The position numbers and the translations under genes are program-made. From assembly GCF_002135435.1 (NCBI RefSeq), contig NZ_NEGK01000003.1, positions 1 to 64,000 of the forward strand: a stretch of DNA of 64,000 nucleotides, in the 5' to 3' direction. The notes under the pieces were generated by a model, which made no database searches, had not been told where the DNA came from, and saw only the letters and a program-made list of their open reading frames with translations. Below are positions 35,113 through 44,539 of the stretch, piece after piece. This DNA comes from Acinetobacter sp. ANC 3813 (GTDB lineage Bacteria; Pseudomonadota; Gammaproteobacteria; Pseudomonadales; Moraxellaceae). Every line of letters begins with the position of its first letter. Positions within the stretch are counted from its first letter, which is position 1.

Positions 35113-36726
35113 TCAAGCCACTTGCTGATAAGTTTGGCTTTGACGAATCATATCGACCGCTTTTTCTGCAATCATCACCACCGGCGCGTTGGTATTGCCA
35201 TTTACGACTGAAGGCATAATGGATGCATCTATCACACGCAAACGGTCTATGCCATAAACGCGCAGTTCAGGATCGACCACCGCCATATCGTCTACCCCCA
35301 TTTTGCAGCTGCCTACTGGGTGATAAACCGTATCTATACGTGCTCTTAGAATATTGCGGATGTCATCCTCTGTCTTCACATCTGCAGTAAACAAGTCCTG
35401 CTTATACAGTTCTGAAAGTGAGGGGGACTGCATCAGCTGATGCGTCAGCTTATAGCCTTTGACCAAATCTTCTAAATCGCGATCATCGCCTAAAAAATTA
35501 GGATCAATCTTCAAAGGATCTGAAATCTTGTTCCCGCTCAGCTGCATACTGCCACGACTGCGCGGATTCAATAGACAAACATGGCAAGATAAGCCATGGC
35601 TGGCATGAAATTTACGCGCATGATCATCCACCAAAGCCATTACAAAATGCAGCTGCAGATTTGGAATATCCAATGCTGGATCGCTTTTTAAAAATCCGCC
35701 GCATTCTGCAAAGTTTGAAGTCATCATACCGCGTCGCTCGGAACGGAAACGCTTGATCTGTTTTATCATGCCCAAAGAGCCTGATACAGAAAGGCCAAAG
35801 GTGTTCACAGTATCTTTGACGGTATAGCCAAAAATGAAGTCTGGATGATCATGGAAGTTTTTGCCTACACCCGGCAAATGCTGCTTCACTTCAATAGCAT
35901 GTTCAGCCAATTCGGCCTGATCACCCACACCTGAAAGCATCAAAATTTGCGGCGATTGAATTGCTCCTGCGCAAAGCAGCACTTCTTTACGGGCTTTCAG
36001 CTGCTTTAACTGCCCTGCATGATGCACTTCAGCACCAATTGCCGTTTTATTTTCAATTAGAATTTTATGGGTTAAAGCATTGGTCCATACCGTTAAATTT
36101 GGCCGGTTCAAATGCGGAAACAAATAACCGCGGGCGACACTGCAGCGCTCGCCATTAATATGCGTTACCTGATAGACGCCCAGACCTTCCTGCTCTGCCC
36201 CGTTAAAGTCATCGAGGACCTTATAGCCTTGCGCTTTCGCTGCGTCGATATAGCGCTGATGAATAGGGTTATCGCTGCGTACATCACTGACAGACAGCGG
36301 ACCTGCATTGCCATGATATTCATTATGAATCCGCTCATTATTTTCAGATTTAATAAAATACGGCAGTACTTCGTCATAAGACCAGCCTGTATTGCCCTGC
36401 GCTGCCCAATGATCATAATCCGAACGGTGCCCGCGAATATAAATCATGGCATTAATTGCAGAAGAACCGCCAAGGCATTTGCCGCGTGGCTGATAGCCTT
36501 TACGGCCGTTTAAACCTTTTTGTGGCACAGTTTCAAAAGCCCAATTATTGATTTTTGTGGGTAAGCTCACCACACAAGCAGCAGGAATATTGACTGTCCA
36601 GCTATCACCCTGACCACCTGCTTCAAGCAAGCAGACGGTTATATTCGGATCTTCTGTTAAACGGCTCGCCAAAACACTGCCCGCGCTGCCGCCGCCGATA
36701 ATGATGTAATCAAATTCCTTTTGCAT
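35113..36726 (-). CDS. GMC-family alcohol/choline dehydrogenase-like oxidoreductase (AlkJ type)
   Basis: A 537-residue FAD enzyme with the N-terminal dinucleotide fold 'YIIIGGGSAGSVLASRL', GMC signature 1 'GRKGYQPRGKCLGGSSAINAMIYIRGH', and the C-terminal catalytic segment 'VYHPVGSCKMG' with 'VVNGNTNAPVVMIAEK'. The closest functional models are the quinone-linked alcohol dehydrogenase AlkJ and choline dehydrogenase BetA. The aldehyde dehydrogenase downstream and the lack of other bet genes favour an alcohol dehydrogenase role. AAAGGAAA precedes the ATG. Confidence 0.88.
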   Translation of the reverse strand: MQKEFDYIIIGGGSAGSVLASRLTEDPNITVCLLEAGGQGDSWTVNIPAACVVSLPTKINNWAFETVPQKGLNGRKGYQPRGKCLGGSSAINAMIYIRGHRSDYDHWAAQGNTGWSYDEVLPYFIKSENNERIHNEYHGNAGPLSVSDVRSDNPIHQRYIDAAKAQGYKVLDDFNGAEQEGLGVYQVTHINGERCSVARGYLFPHLNRPNLTVWTNALTHKILIENKTAIGAEVHHAGQLKQLKARKEVLLCAGAIQSPQILMLSGVGDQAELAEHAIEVKQHLPGVGKNFHDHPDFIFGYTVKDTVNTFGLSVSGSLGMIKQIKRFRSERRGMMTSNFAECGGFLKSDPALDIPNLQLHFVMALVDDHARKFHASHGLSCHVCLLNPRSRGSMQLSGNKISDPLKIDPNFLGDDRDLEDLVKGYKLTHQLMQSPSLSELYKQDLFTADVKTEDDIRNILRARIDTVYHPVGSCKMGVDDMAVVDPELRVYGIDRLRVIDASIMPSVVNGNTNAPVVMIAEKAVDMIRQSQTYQQVA

Positions 36727-36861
36727 TTTATTTTCCTTTGGACTTTTTATTTTATATTTCTAATCATTTAATAGCATAAATTTCTAAAATGCTGCATCTA
36801 TGTTTTGATTTAAATGCCTATTTTTGTACTTCAATCCACATTTTCAATCGAATACTTCTGT

Positions 36862-37533
36862 TTAATGCTGCGCAATAAAACCTTGATAGCTTAATATCTG
36901 GGTGAAAGCGCTCACTTTTGAAAAGCCTGCTTCACTCAATAATTCTAAAGTTTCATTAGAGCTTAAAGCATAGAAATCATCATTCATTCTGCTCTGCATG
37001 GCCTGAACTTGCTGTTCCCTTAGCCCATTCATTAAACAAATCCGATTTAAAGATTCTGCTTCTTGAGCAAAACTGAATTGGGTTAAATCGAAGCTTAGAA
37101 AGATTCCATTTGATTTCAGACTCGCCCGTGCAGCCTTAACAAACTCAGGCTTTTTTGCAAAGGGCACAAAGTGGGTCACTAAAATAGATAGGACCGCATC
37201 ATATTGCGGTTTAAAATCAAAATGTGTATGACTGCCTAAAATAAACTGAACTCGATTATCAGTATTCCACTCTGAAACAGCTTGTTTTGCCTTATCCAGC
37301 ATGGGCTGAGACAATTCTGTGACCGTAAAGGTGCATTGCGGAAAAGCCTGCAGCAGATAGCTCAGTTCATATCCCGTTCCCGCGCCAATAATCAGCACAT
37401 GTGCATGTTTAGGCAAATGCGCTTGCAATATTGCCAAAATTTGCTGATGGATCAGCTCATAGCCCGGGATCAATTTACGGATATGCTGATCATAACCATC
37501 CACGACTTGCTGACTGCAAAAATCCTTTGCCAA
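36862..37533 (-). CDS. Class I SAM-dependent methyltransferase
   Basis: A 223-residue protein with SAM motif I 'VLIIGAGTGYELSYLL', an acidic residue after strand 2 ('TVTELSQPMLDKA') and motif post-II 'YDAVLSILVTHFV'. The substrate is unknown. The start is TTG at 37533 with AAGGAAGG five bases upstream, a strong match; no ATG fits. It lies 39 bases downstream of the DUF2520 gene on the same strand. Confidence 0.8.
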   Translation of the reverse strand: MAKDFCSQQVVDGYDQHIRKLIPGYELIHQQILAILQAHLPKHAHVLIIGAGTGYELSYLLQAFPQCTFTVTELSQPMLDKAKQAVSEWNTDNRVQFILGSHTHFDFKPQYDAVLSILVTHFVPFAKKPEFVKAARASLKSNGIFLSFDLTQFSFAQEAESLNRICLMNGLREQQVQAMQSRMNDDFYALSSNETLELLSEAGFSKVSAFTQILSYQGFIAQH

Positions 37534-37572
37534 AGTACCTTCCTTTTCTGATTATTTATCGCGACCACAAAA

Positions 37573-38352
37573 TTAAGTTGATTGATGCCGTTTTAAAATC
37601 TGTTCACTCATCAATGCATAGACCTCTTTTAAGTCATTGCACTGCGCCTGCTGCAGCATAGTCGTGTGCATCTCAATAATATTCTGATCACTGCGCATTG
37701 CGGGGCCTGTTTGCATCATTTTAGGATCAGACTGGGTGGCTTTCTGGGCGGTTTCCAGTATTAAAGGATACAGCAGCTGAAAATCGACCTGCTTGGCATC
37801 TACAAGCTGCTTTGCCATATCGTAGCAATAATTGGCAAAGTTGCAGGCATATACTGCAGCCAAGTGCAGGCTCAGCCGCTGTGCAGAATCATATTGATAC
37901 ACTCGCTGACTGAGCTGTTCTGCTAAGCGGGTCAACCCATTTAAATCCTGCGCTTGCACAGCCTCGATAAAAATAGGGGTATTCGACCAGTCAACTTCCC
38001 GTTCTAAGCTAAACGTCTGCAAGGGATAAAATACACCTGCACGCTGATGCACCTGCGTCAATTGGGCTAAATCTGTACTGCCCGATGTGTGTATAATTAA
38101 AGTCTGTGGCAAATGCGGATGCACTTCACGAATTACATCTGCAATACTGCTGTCACTCACTGCAATGATTAATAAATCAATAGAAGCATCTAAACTGCTT
38201 ATCGATGCTGCTGTAGAAGCGCCAATTTTAGCCGCCAAAATAGAAGCGCGATCTGCGCTTCGGCTATAAATTTGAATAATTTGATGCTGAGCGCTCAACG
38301 CATGCGCCAAATGATGCGCCACCCGTCCAGCGCCTATAATACTAATCCGCAT
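37573..38352 (-). CDS. Rossmann-like/DUF2520 domain protein
   Basis: A 259-residue protein with an N-terminal NADP-binding fold ('ISIIGAGRVAHHLAHAL') resembling F420-dependent NADP reductases and pyrroline reductase, and a C-terminal helical DUF2520 domain ('AVYACNFANYCYDMAKQL'). The reaction is unknown. It runs in the same direction as the downstream methyltransferase. Confidence 0.82.
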   Translation of the reverse strand: MRISIIGAGRVAHHLAHALSAQHQIIQIYSRSADRASILAAKIGASTAASISSLDASIDLLIIAVSDSSIADVIREVHPHLPQTLIIHTSGSTDLAQLTQVHQRAGVFYPLQTFSLEREVDWSNTPIFIEAVQAQDLNGLTRLAEQLSQRVYQYDSAQRLSLHLAAVYACNFANYCYDMAKQLVDAKQVDFQLLYPLILETAQKATQSDPKMMQTGPAMRSDQNIIEMHTTMLQQAQCNDLKEVYALMSEQILKRHQST

Positions 38353-38400
38353 AATTCTGCCGTGTTTACTGCATAATTTTTACTGTGCCTAAGCATGCCT

Positions 38401-38437
38401 ATAAAAAAAGGGCGAATCAATTCGTCCTTTTATAAAC
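38401..38437 (-). terminator. Terminator of the LprI-like lipoprotein gene
   Basis: On the minus strand AAAAGGACGAATTGATTCGCCCTTTTTTT forms a hairpin ending in a T run, 50 bases after the lipoprotein stop codon. Confidence 0.75.
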
Positions 38438-38485
38438 ACAGCAAATTAATGACTAAAATTCAAAAAAATCAGCGCACGATAGTGC

Positions 38486-39526
38486 TTAGTTAAATACATT
38501 ATTCAAATATACAGTACGCTCTTTAGTTTTTTGAATAAAGCATTTACTGTACTGAATGGCTTGGTTCTGTGCATACATTGCATCATTCCAATATTCGGAT
38601 TTCTTTTGGTATGTTTCTAAATCTTTTTCATCGAGCTGATGAACACTTTTCTGCGATAAAACTTTACAGTCAACATCACGTTTTTCAAACCAATCGGACT
38701 GATCCTGCTGCAGTGAGGTTTTCTGTTCTGGAGAAAAACGGTCCCAAGTCATATTCAGCTGTTCTACCGCGGCCTTCTGCTCACCATCTATTTCTTTTTG
38801 GCGCACATCTAAAGCCTTTTGCGCTAAAGCTGTTTCAGCAACATTTTGCTCATCATATTGCTTCGAATATTCTTTGTTCTGTTCATTGGCTTTCATATAA
38901 GAAGCATATTGCACAGCCAATTCTGTCAGATGCGCAGCTTGGCTCACAACATCATGGTTTTCAATCGTCAGACTAATTTCATCTTTATCCGATTTTTCAA
39001 TATGATAAACAAATTCAATACCATTAAGACGATCATTTTTCAGCGTTAAGCTCGGAAAGGCACTACTGTAATAATCCTGCAAAGTAGACTTATCTGATTC
39101 TTCACCTTCACACTCTTCGCATGGAGCATCAGCAAAGGCATTTTCTGCACGCTTTTGCAGTCCATTCGGTAAGATCGCTGTGATTAAACTGCTGCAGTCT
39201 AGTGTTTTTGCCTGTTCAGGATTTTCAGTTTTGGTACTGATATGGCCCAATTCAAATTTGATGTTCTTGCGGATTTTATCCAAAAGCGCCTGATCAGCTT
39301 CATAATTAGAATGACGCAAACGCTGATCTAAATCTTTCAAGTATTCTTCTTTTAAATAATCCTGAAGCTGTTCTACGTTGGCAGGTGCTGTACAACTGAA
39401 ATCAGTCACTGCCTGCGCTTTTGGCGCCTCTGTTTCACTGACTTGGTCTTTTTTATTTTTAAAATAATCACAGCCTGAAAACATTGCTGCAGAACACATT
39501 AGACCGATTATTAATTTATTGTTCAT
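38486..39526 (-). CDS. Lipoprotein with an LprI/DUF1311-like C-terminal domain
   Basis: A 346-residue protein with a lipoprotein signal (lipobox MFSGC, Cys at residue 19), an acidic linker, a middle domain containing 'DAPCEECEGEES', a coiled-coil-like stretch and a C-terminal lysozyme-inhibitor LprI-type domain ('LNMTWDRFSPEQKTSLQQDQSDWF' with paired cysteines). LprI domains inhibit c-type lysozyme in Mycobacterium; here a protective envelope role is inference. It lies between an OmpA-family gene and its own terminator. Confidence 0.75.
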   Translation of the reverse strand: MNNKLIIGLMCSAAMFSGCDYFKNKKDQVSETEAPKAQAVTDFSCTAPANVEQLQDYLKEEYLKDLDQRLRHSNYEADQALLDKIRKNIKFELGHISTKTENPEQAKTLDCSSLITAILPNGLQKRAENAFADAPCEECEGEESDKSTLQDYYSSAFPSLTLKNDRLNGIEFVYHIEKSDKDEISLTIENHDVVSQAAHLTELAVQYASYMKANEQNKEYSKQYDEQNVAETALAQKALDVRQKEIDGEQKAAVEQLNMTWDRFSPEQKTSLQQDQSDWFEKRDVDCKVLSQKSVHQLDEKDLETYQKKSEYWNDAMYAQNQAIQYSKCFIQKTKERTVYLNNVFN

Positions 39527-39604
39527 TGTTTATACTCATGGTGCTTTATAATTTTGCCGTATTTAAACAAAAACCTATGCGCTTTTCCATATATAAATTG
39601 CAAA

Positions 39605-39647
39605 AAAAACCCCGCAATACTTGAGTTGAGCATTGCAGGTTTTTTTA
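39605..39647 (-). terminator. Terminator of the OmpA-family gene
   Basis: On the minus strand AACCTGCAATGCTC...AGTATTGCGGGGTT forms a long, slightly imperfect stem with a T run, just after the OmpA-family stop codon. Confidence 0.75.
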
Positions 39648-39681
39648 GAATTTAGGTTTAAACTTTATGAACTGCCTATGA

Positions 39682-41139
39682 TTAAGGCTGCTGTTTAACA
39701 CCTTCCTCATCTACAGTACGTACCACACCTGTATCTTTGTTCAGTACTTCAAACTCGATACGGCGGTTTTTAAATTGACCCTCTTTGGTTGCATTGTCTG
39801 CAATCGGTTTTTCTTGCCCCATGCCTACTGCCTGCAGCTGAGCTGGGTCTACACCTTTACTGACCAGATAATCCACTACAGATTGCGCACGTGACAGTGA
39901 CAGTTTTTTATTGGCATCGGCATTGCCAGTGGCATCCGTATGGCCAGTTACAGTCAACTCTACCTGCTTTGCACGCTGCATCAGCGCGGCGGCTTGATCC
40001 AGAATCGATTGATTCACCTCTGGAATTGCAGATGAACCTGTTGCAAAGTTAATAATTTGCAAATTCAGTGCTGTAGCAACATCCAGTGCCCTCACATTAT
40101 CTGGATGGATCGCCTCCAGCGCTTTTTGCGCATCAGAAATACTGTTATTTACCGTAGTGCTTTCATCGGCTGGCTTCTGAACCAATACATTCATATTTTT
40201 AGCCAGTTTTTTAACTTCAGCTGCCAAACGTTCTGCATCTTGCGGATTAGCGGTTTGAATTGAAAGCTGATCTCCGACCCAATTCAAAGATGCATTTGGT
40301 GTGCCTTTAAGCAGTTTCAATACTGATGGAATGGCATCCTGATCGATAAACTCACTGTGGTAAGCGGCCTCTGCTGAAGCGCCGCATCCCATAGGACTAT
40401 TAAAAATTTGCTTCACTTGCTGATGCAGGATATCAATAAAGCTGCTGTTATTCACATAGGCCTGACAGCTCATCAGCTCACCTTTTTCATTGGTGCTCAG
40501 CTGTAATGAAGCAGGCTGCGTAGCGGCACTTTGCACAGGCGGCGCAGTTTCTTCAACCTTGTTTTTATTCGAACATGATTTAAACCATAATCCAGCCAGC
40601 AGCGCCAATATAATTAATGCAATGAGCGGAAGCCATGAACTGGATTTTTTCTCTGTCACTACAGGCTCTGTCAGCGTAGGGGATTGATGGAGCGTTCCTG
40701 CCGTTGCTGTGCCTATACCCAAAGCAGATAAAATCGGCAATGCCCATGCGGGCAAGGCGCTTTTAATTGAATCTTCCTGCGTATTCAGCAAATGCTGAAT
40801 CGCTTCAGGGTCTGAAGAACCCGCCTGATTTTCCAAGAACCCTAAGGTGGGCAGCAATGATTTAGTAAGTGTCCCTTCAATTTCATCTGCTGGCGCTGAG
40901 CCTCGAATCGTGTCCAACAATTGAGTTTTGATTGCAGAATTACCGCCCAGCAAATCTCCGAGCCTAGGATTAAGGTGATTTTTTAACGTATCCAGCAACC
41001 CTGGCTTGGATTTTAAGATACTGAGTAAAATGGGATAAAAAGAACTGAGTGCATTGCTTTTTTCTGATAGAAACTGTGTTTCACCGTCTAAGACAATAGA
41101 TGATACCTGTTGTCTCAATAGATCAATAATCGTGTTCAT
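39682..41139 (-). CDS. OmpA-family protein with a DUF937-like N-terminus
   Basis: The frame opens at 41163, but the ATG at 41139 with AAGGA eight bases upstream is the better start (485 residues). There is no export signal at the N-terminus; instead a helical DUF937/YidB-like region (about 1-140) is followed by a membrane segment near residue 165-190, a BON-like region and a C-terminal OmpA peptidoglycan-binding domain ('VTGHTDATGNADANKKLSLSRAQ', 'NRRIEFEV'). The topology suggests an inner-membrane anchor holding the OmpA domain in the periplasm. Function unknown. Confidence 0.82.
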   Translation of the reverse strand: MNTIIDLLRQQVSSIVLDGETQFLSEKSNALSSFYPILLSILKSKPGLLDTLKNHLNPRLGDLLGGNSAIKTQLLDTIRGSAPADEIEGTLTKSLLPTLGFLENQAGSSDPEAIQHLLNTQEDSIKSALPAWALPILSALGIGTATAGTLHQSPTLTEPVVTEKKSSSWLPLIALIILALLAGLWFKSCSNKNKVEETAPPVQSAATQPASLQLSTNEKGELMSCQAYVNNSSFIDILHQQVKQIFNSPMGCGASAEAAYHSEFIDQDAIPSVLKLLKGTPNASLNWVGDQLSIQTANPQDAERLAAEVKKLAKNMNVLVQKPADESTTVNNSISDAQKALEAIHPDNVRALDVATALNLQIINFATGSSAIPEVNQSILDQAAALMQRAKQVELTVTGHTDATGNADANKKLSLSRAQSVVDYLVSKGVDPAQLQAVGMGQEKPIADNATKEGQFKNRRIEFEVLNKDTGVVRTVDEEGVKQQP

Positions 41140-41263
41140 CGGCTTTATCCTTCGCTCTTGCAATTGATTTTGTTGTAATGTTTTGCATATTTATTGATCA
41201 GTCTATGCCCTTCCTCAAATGTGTCTGTAATAAATTGTATGATCTGGCAAGGCCCTAAAAGGT

Positions 41264-41294
41264 ATAAAAAAAGCCAGCAGATGCTGGCTTTTAA
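41264..41294. terminator. Terminator of pyrB-pyrX
   Basis: AAAAAAGCCAGC-AGAT-GCTGGCTTTTAA forms a stable hairpin 20 bases past the pyrX stop on the minus strand. Confidence 0.82.
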
Positions 41295-41313
41295 ATAACT
41301 GAAAAAACGACAT

Positions 41314-42549
41314 TTATACTGTAAAAGTTTTTACTGTTTTACCAATTACAGTCTGATGAATTAATGGTGTATTTTTACCATTTGAAACAATAGTGTCTTT
41401 ATTTAATGTCCATTCCAATGATGGATTGACTAAAATCCAGCCAGACTCCTGTACCCAGCGATCGTACATATTCGCCACTTTTGCTGGGGCTACTGTTACT
41501 TTTCCAACCCATTCCAAAGGTTCGAATAAACCTTCATTAATCAACTGCACACCAAAAGGGACAAAAGTATCAAAGGCAGTAAAACCAGGCAGGGTTTCTG
41601 CAAATGGCGCCATTTTTGCAGAACTGCTTAACGGCTCATGATGCGTTGTAATGGCATCAATCACACCCTCTTTTAGGCCTTGACGCAGCAGCTGCTTGTC
41701 TTGTTCTGAACGCAGCGGCGGACGAACATGCGCCAAAGCATTGAAGCCATCAATCAGTTGATCGGTTAAATGCAGCTGGTGCATTGCCACATCACAAGTT
41801 ACCGGCAAACCCTTGGCTTTCGCAATTTTTATTAATTCAACTGATGCGCCGCAAGACAGCAATCCAAAGTGAGCGCGTACTTTTGTGGCTTCAATCATTA
41901 ATAAGTATTTTGCAATCGCAACCGTTTCAGCCAAGGCTGGAATCATTGGCAAACCTTGACGTGAAGCGACAAAACCTTCATGCACACAGCCATCTTTAGC
42001 AATTTGCGGCTCTTCTGCATAGAATACGACAGTCATATCTAAGCCAGCTGCATATTCCAAGGTACGAATCACCACATCATCATCGGCAAAAGGCGCATTG
42101 GCATTTGAAACTGCAGTACAGCCGCCCTTTTTCAAACCGGCCATATTCGCAGGCTGATTGCCCTTCAAACCTTGCGTTTGTGCGCCAATAACCTGCAGAT
42201 AAATGCCGCCATCCAGCATGGCTTTTTCGACCAAGCCATGAATCAGCGCACCATTGTCTTGAACAATCGGCTGAGAGTCAGGCGGCGTAAACACATGCAA
42301 AATACCATTTTCACGCGCCGCTTTACCTTCAGATTTTAAAGTGCCGTGCTGCTGCTGGCCGGGTTCACGCATACGCGCGCAGAGGTCCACCATGGTTGGC
42401 ATCAGCCATAGACCTTGGCCATCAATCGTTTCAGCGGCTTGAGCATTTTCGGCAACAATTTTACCGTTTTCGATACATACCGTTTGTACACTGTCCGTTT
42501 TATGGATTGGGTCAAGGACACGTACATTTTCAATTTTTACAATAGTCAT
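41314..42549 (-). CDS. pyrX: Inactive dihydroorotase homologue PyrX (PyrC')
   Basis: A 411-residue amidohydrolase-fold protein. Where active dihydroorotases have the zinc motif HxH ('LPGLIDMHVHLREPG'), this one has 'MPTMVDLCARMREPG', so both histidines are gone. In Pseudomonas such PyrC' subunits are catalytically dead but are required to assemble active aspartate carbamoyltransferase dodecamers with PyrB. The gene lies nine bases after pyrB, as expected for that complex. A true dihydroorotase must be encoded elsewhere. Confidence 0.9.
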   Translation of the reverse strand: MTIVKIENVRVLDPIHKTDSVQTVCIENGKIVAENAQAAETIDGQGLWLMPTMVDLCARMREPGQQQHGTLKSEGKAARENGILHVFTPPDSQPIVQDNGALIHGLVEKAMLDGGIYLQVIGAQTQGLKGNQPANMAGLKKGGCTAVSNANAPFADDDVVIRTLEYAAGLDMTVVFYAEEPQIAKDGCVHEGFVASRQGLPMIPALAETVAIAKYLLMIEATKVRAHFGLLSCGASVELIKIAKAKGLPVTCDVAMHQLHLTDQLIDGFNALAHVRPPLRSEQDKQLLRQGLKEGVIDAITTHHEPLSSSAKMAPFAETLPGFTAFDTFVPFGVQLINEGLFEPLEWVGKVTVAPAKVANMYDRWVQESGWILVNPSLEWTLNKDTIVSNGKNTPLIHQTVIGKTVKTFTV

Positions 42550-42558
42550 GACTTTCCC

Positions 42559-43575
42559 TTACACCGCAATCGCTTCAATTAAACCCTGTTCCTGCAACTG
42601 GCCTTGCATAGACAAAGCCAGTACAGCCATACGCACGGCAATACCATTCGTTACCTGATGTAAAATGACAGACTGTGAACCATCTGCAATGCTGGAATCA
42701 ATTTCCACACCGCGGTTCATTGGGCCTGGGTGCATCACGATGCAATCCGGTTTAGCCAAAGCCAAACGCTCTTTATTCAAACCGTACATTTTGTAAAATT
42801 CTGCTTGCGAAGACAGTGCTGGAGAATCAATACGTTCATTTTGAATCCGCAAGGTAATAATCACATCACAGTCACGAATACCGTCTTCCATATTGTTAAA
42901 TAGTCGGACGCCTTCACCATATTCATCAAAACCGTATGGCAGCAAGGTATTTGGCGCAACAACACGGATGTCTTTACAGCCTAATGTCTGCAGTGCAGCT
43001 ACATCAGAACGCGCTACACGTGAATGTTTAATATCGCCAATAATCGCAATGCTGATGTCTTCAAATTTCTTTTTTGTTTGACGGCGGATGGTCAGCATAT
43101 CCAGCATCGCCTGAGTTGGGTGCGCATGGCGGCCATCACCTGCATTAATGATTGCAACATTCGGACAGACATCTTTGGCAATAAAATGTGCAGCGCCAGA
43201 AGACGAATGGCGGACAACGAAAATATCCGTTGCCATTGCTTCCAAATTCCACAGTGTATCGCGCAGTGTCTCACCTTTAGAGGTGCTTGAACGCGCAATA
43301 TCAATATTCAGCACATTAGCAGAAAGGCGTTTTGCAGCTGCTTCAAAGGTTGTTCTGGTACGGGTAGAATTTTCAAAAAACAGGTTCATTACCGTACGGC
43401 CTTCTAGCAGATTATTGGTAATGAGCTGATTTTGGTCATTAAAAAAGGACTGCGCAGTGTCCAATATTTTAGTTAGGGTTTCTTTAGATAAACCGTCGAT
43501 GGTAAGGAAGTGTTTAAGGTGACCATCTTTGTTGAGTTGAATCTGGCTCGGTGTATGCAATGCCGCCAAGTGCAT
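42559..43575 (-). CDS. pyrB: Aspartate carbamoyltransferase catalytic subunit
   Basis: Forms N-carbamoyl-L-aspartate, the committed step of pyrimidine synthesis. The 338-residue protein has the carbamoyl-phosphate motif '[13 protein letters not shown]', the aspartate-binding '[12 protein letters not shown]' and '[13 protein letters not shown]'. An N-terminal extension of about 25 residues relative to E. coli fits the Pseudomonas-type class A enzyme, which contacts PyrX. It is the first gene of pyrB-pyrX. Confidence 0.96.
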   Translation of the reverse strand: MHLAALHTPSQIQLNKDGHLKHFLTIDGLSKETLTKILDTAQSFFNDQNQLITNNLLEGRTVMNLFFENSTRTRTTFEAAAKRLSANVLNIDIARSSTSKGETLRDTLWNLEAMATDIFVVRHSSSGAAHFIAKDVCPNVAIINAGDGRHAHPTQAMLDMLTIRRQTKKKFEDISIAIIGDIKHSRVARSDVAALQTLGCKDIRVVAPNTLLPYGFDEYGEGVRLFNNMEDGIRDCDVIITLRIQNERIDSPALSSQAEFYKMYGLNKERLALAKPDCIVMHPGPMNRGVEIDSSIADGSQSVILHQVTNGIAVRMAVLALSMQGQLQEQGLIEAIAV

Positions 43576-43603
43576 GAGAGATTCCTTATCGTTAAGTTAA
43601 CGC

Positions 43604-43632
43604 ATTATACAGAGAATCCTTTGTTTTGGCAG
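43604..43632 (-). promoter_or_regulatory. Predicted pyrB promoter
   Basis: On the minus strand CTGCCA (43632-43627), a 17-base spacer and a consensus TATAAT (43609-43604) predict a start near 43597, leaving a leader of only about 22 bases. That is too short for UTP-sensitive attenuation of the E. coli pyrBI type. Confidence 0.55.
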
Positions 43633-43850
43633 TTGAAGTTTTCAGCAGTTACACATTTTCTGAGCAGGAATAAAAAATCAATTTCTTGATTCCTATGCGT
43701 AAATTCAATTAGATAAATTAAACAAAATCTTTAAAATGGTTCCTTTGCTGTAGCCGTTTCTTCACTTTTACTGCTTTGAGTGGCCGCCTATTTTATCTAT
43801 TAAATGAATAGCTTTTGACTCAAAAGAAAATCTTAAATTTACTGATTGAT

Positions 43851-43891
43851 AAAAAAATCAGGCTTTAAAAAGTGACGGATTTTAAAGCCTG
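43851..43891 (-). terminator. Terminator with perfect 12-bp stem
   Basis: CAGGCTTTAAAA (43859-43870) and TTTTAAAGCCTG (43880-43891) pair perfectly. On the minus strand the stem is followed by ATTTTTTT, ending the gene that stops at 43922. Confidence 0.85.
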
Positions 43892-43921
43892 TCCCAAACT
43901 CAAATTTTTTCGGGAAAAAAA

Positions 43922-44287
43922 TTAACGCAGCGCACCAATATAATGATGCGAAACTTGCGCTTTATAGATTTCTTCTTCTGTGACTGCCTCATCTTGATAT
44001 ACAGGTTCTAAGGTTTTGATTTCATCCGTCAATAAAACTGGAGCCGCTGGCTCTTCATAAGCGGTTAAATCGAGTGCATCATGTAAGCGGCGAATCAGGC
44101 GATCAAGTTCTGTATCCCCAGCTTTATATGCAATTTCAATTACATATCTTGCGTACTCTTTATTTTCTACAATATACAGCACATCGACAACACGGCCAGT
44201 GACTCTGCGCAGCCGCGCATAAAATAACGTCGCTGCTGAAAAAGCATCCGAACTGTTTTTGCTGTCTTCACGAAAAATTCCCAGCAT
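43922..44287 (-). CDS. Conserved-looking cytosolic protein of unknown function
   Basis: A 121-residue soluble, acidic protein without signal or membrane segments. AGGGGG lies five bases before the ATG. The N-terminal half 'AATLFYARLRRVTGRVVDVLYIVENKEYARYVIEIA' looks like a compact helix/strand fold; the C-terminal half is acidic and probably flexible. No known family is recognised. It is divergent from rlmKL and has its own strong terminator, which supports a real gene. Confidence 0.65.
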   Translation of the reverse strand: MLGIFREDSKNSSDAFSAATLFYARLRRVTGRVVDVLYIVENKEYARYVIEIAYKAGDTELDRLIRRLHDALDLTAYEEPAAPVLLTDEIKTLEPVYQDEAVTEEEIYKAQVSHHYIGALR

Positions 44288-44539
44288 AAATCCCCCTGCC
44301 TTATAAATATAAATTTTTTACTCTGGATACTTTGCAATTTTTAATTTGCATAAATTCCGTACAGGTTTAAGCAAGATGTATACCAATTACGTGAATAATA
44401 TTTAACACATAGGTGTTTTGCTTATTTTTAACATAATCCAACTGATGAATATTTCTCACAAAACCCATGCAGATGATCCGCCCAAAAAGATGAAAATACG
44501 TTAAAATATGCGATTGCTTTTTTGCCTTTGGAAATTTAC

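Larger units (their letters stand above)
43576..43921. other. Spacer upstream of pyrB
   Basis: This holds the pyrB promoter at its left end and the terminator of the gene at 43922 at its right end. The roughly 220 bases between show no ORF, repeat or attenuator-like hairpin that I can support. Confidence 0.5.
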
